A DNA stretch of 64,000 nucleotides from Colius striatus (lineage: Eukaryota > Chordata > Aves > Coliiformes > Coliidae), in the NCBI RefSeq assembly GCF_028858725.1, contig NC_084763.1, forward strand, positions 9,114,001-9,178,000. Direction: 5' to 3'. A program made the position numbers and the translations under genes. The notes beneath the pieces were generated by a model. The model saw nothing but the letters and a program-made list of their open reading frames with translations. It ran no database searches and had not been told where the DNA came from. Shown here piece after piece: positions 61,617 through 64,000 of this stretch. Positions within the stretch are counted from its first letter, which is position 1. Every line of letters begins with the position of its first letter.

Positions 61617-64000
61617 TAGTTAACAGTTGTGAGCAGAGATGTGCAAGTAGAGACCAGATTGCTGTATTACTAACTCACCAGTAGTACATTTTTCTCTCTT
61701 CAGGATACAAGCAATGCATGCTTAAAGGAGTTAACTCCAGGTGGTATATATTCATACGCTGCAGAAAGAGAATTGGCCTCACAGAGCTGTTAAATAGGAT
61801 GGAGTACACACTTTAATGCATTTACCACCACATTCTGCTCTTTTTTTCCTGGCAGATTCCTTCAAGTACAAAGTCCAAGGGCAGTTCTGCTTCTTTACTT
61901 CTGCTTTAAGAGACTCCTTAGCCCCCTGCACATCTATTCAGCTTGATCTCCATAAGAAGAGGTCCCAACTATTTATCTTCTCGTAAATGTCTTTCCTAAG
62001 GTAAGAATTTGTTTGCTCTGCAACGGAAGCTCAAGTAGGGTGGATAATGAGTTAAGTCAGATACGGCCATATGGTATGGAGCTCAACATTCTTTAACTGC
62101 CTGGCTAGTTACCTGAGGCTCTGAGCTCCACATTGCTGCAGCTATGCTGCTGTCAGCACTGAAAAAAGCTAGTTTAGTGCTAGGTTGAGTACATCTAACC
62201 AAGCAGCAGCAGTACAATTGTTTGCTGAAGAGACTTTTCAGATTGTGCCTTCATTGCATTCTAACCTTGGATTAAATAAACCAAGGGAAGGGAGCCTGAA
62301 GTTCTGTAACTTGCTACAGTGCAGTCCTGCTATTATTAAGTCTGCTGATGAAAGTGTGAAAATGTGGGGGATTGACACAAACTTTTCAGAAGCAGAACCT
62401 TGTGGTAGGTGGCAATGGCAGCCTTGCCACAAAATCTGCAGAATATGCTCTGAGGCAGTGCCACTGGAACAAAGCAGAGCAGCACATAAAACATAGACAG
62501 AAAAAGAGAATTATCTATAGGCACTGTTACTCAATTCACCTTGGAAGGGAGAAGGGGTTGTGACAGTGTCACAACCATTAGCCAACTCAGCATCCTGATA
62601 TCTGTCACAGTGATTTGGAAGTACAAAGAGTCTAGTGATCATGGAAAACAAGTGGTCAGAGAGATAGGGAAGATGTAGCAGAAACAGGAATGTTGTGTTG
62701 CAGGATGTGATGTTTCCTGGGACAGAAGAAAACTGTGCAGAAATATCTTATGGACTTTGCTGTCCCTGGACAAAAGAAGTTAGGATAAGCTGATTTAGAT
62801 GATGTCTCTCCAATGGCCTAGTATATATCCTTCAGCAAGCTCAAGACTTCACAGAAATTAAATTTACTTTCAAAGTTATCACATTTCCTCCCCCTTCCTT
62901 TCTGTAATAAACAGTAAGGTATGTTGGCTTACTAGGATCACTCCTTTCACTATGATGTGCAGGATTAGTAATGAGCTACTCTGTATGAAAAAGGATGCTG
63001 GAGACAAACACAGAACTTGCGGAGAAACAAGCAACTCCCGTGATGACATAATCCCAAGGTTTATTTCTTACTACTTGCGTCTCTTACGGATTGAAGCAAG
63101 TGTCACTTTATTTTTAGAGGTGTACTGCTCTACTGCAGCTCTTTTGAAGCAGCCTTGGCAGTTTTCTTTAGCATTCTGTAATTGCTGAATATGGGCACTT
63201 TTTACATTTCAGAATGTGATGTTCTGTCTTTGCACACTTACAATAACTTTCAAAATCTTTACAGTTGTTTAGTTTAGTAGTATGTGCCTTTGTAATCAGG
63301 TTCTCTGTGTGGTACCTTTTGAAATATAAATTGCCTGAAGAGTTTTAATAAAAGAAAACAGCCTGAAGGTAATTGATTTGCCTCCGGCTGGAGCAGGCCC
63401 AGTTAATCTCAATGGTCGAGCCATCCCTCAGCAATTATTCGAACCTTAACAATCTCAACTCTTGAAGTCCTTAAGTTGTTCCATGATTCTATTGATTTTG
63501 GCAAAAACTGAAAATGGGTTTTGGGAGTTAAAAAATCAGCAGAACATATCATATTACTCTTTTTCTCTGCCAGTTACATGCAGAACTCCTTAACTATCTG
63601 GAGCTGGTACATTTCAACTACTGGGCCAGCAATAATAGGCTCCCTTGGTTACTAAATTTACAGCAAGATTGCATGATAAAAATCAGACATGAAAAAGAGC
63701 AGATCGTGGAACTTTTGGAAAGCAGATGAGAAAATTGTATGCAGTCTTCAAACATTCAAAATGACATTCTTTTTACGCCTTCATTTATGTTTAGTATATA
63801 ATAAACACAGATAAATGTTTCTTGAAACATTAAACTGCCACAGGAGATTCGTGAGTGAAGAAGAGCCTCTGTGCTCAGGAGACTGGCTGTTTTACACAAC
63901 TATATAAGTGGGTCAAATGAAAAATACTACTTCTTCCTTGCTCATTTTGTTGAGATCAGTGTAACACAATCCCTTTGTAATTATGTCCTCAAATCAGATG

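Larger units (their letters stand above)
56871..64000. other. Distal downstream intergenic DNA
   Basis: About 7 kb of unique, AT-leaning sequence with microsatellites at 61458-61482 (TG) and 61582-61616 (TA-rich). No exon, RNA gene or mobile element is recognised. The window ends without reaching a neighbouring gene. Confidence 0.6.

Overview
This is vertebrate nuclear DNA, almost certainly from a bird. Two things point there. The only recognisable protein-coding gene is a T-box transcription factor split into eight exons with GT-AG introns. The only recognisable interspersed repeats are CR1-type LINE 3' ends, with their tandem ATTCTATGAT-like tails, which are the typical avian repeats; I see no Alu, L1 or B1/B2-like sequence. 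The species cannot be named from the sequence alone.

Layout: 1-2980 is upstream intergenic DNA with some CpG-rich patches and no convincing gene. A GC/CpG-rich promoter region (about 2980-3437) leads into TBX20 on the + strand, whose coding exons run from the ATG at 3438 to the stop at 39625-39627. The joined coding sequence is 1323 bases (440 codons plus stop). It contains an N-terminal eh1-like TLE/Groucho-binding motif, a complete T-box DNA-binding domain (about residues 96-283, exons 2-6) and a Ser/Pro-rich C-terminal tail (exon 8). It is 7 residues shorter than the 447-residue human protein as I know it: 6 are missing from a Gly/Ser run in exon 2 and 1 from exon 7. The introns hold several CR1 fragments on both strands. 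One near-identical inverted CR1 pair brackets exon 7. Intron 6 begins with an in-frame stop directly after exon 6, which would give the short 291-residue T-box-only form known for this family.

From 39628 to 64000 I find no further exon. This flank holds the TBX20 3' UTR (end not determinable by eye), more CR1 pieces including two old degenerate ones, short tandem duplications and microsatellites, and an isolated CpG-rich island near 53.5-53.75 kb just beyond a CR1 3' end. Sparse flanks like this are common around developmental transcription factors and may carry heart or motor-neuron enhancers, but that is inference. I found no novel multi-gene system. The items most worth checking are the intron-6 stop, the inverted CR1 pair around exon 7, and the orphan CpG island.
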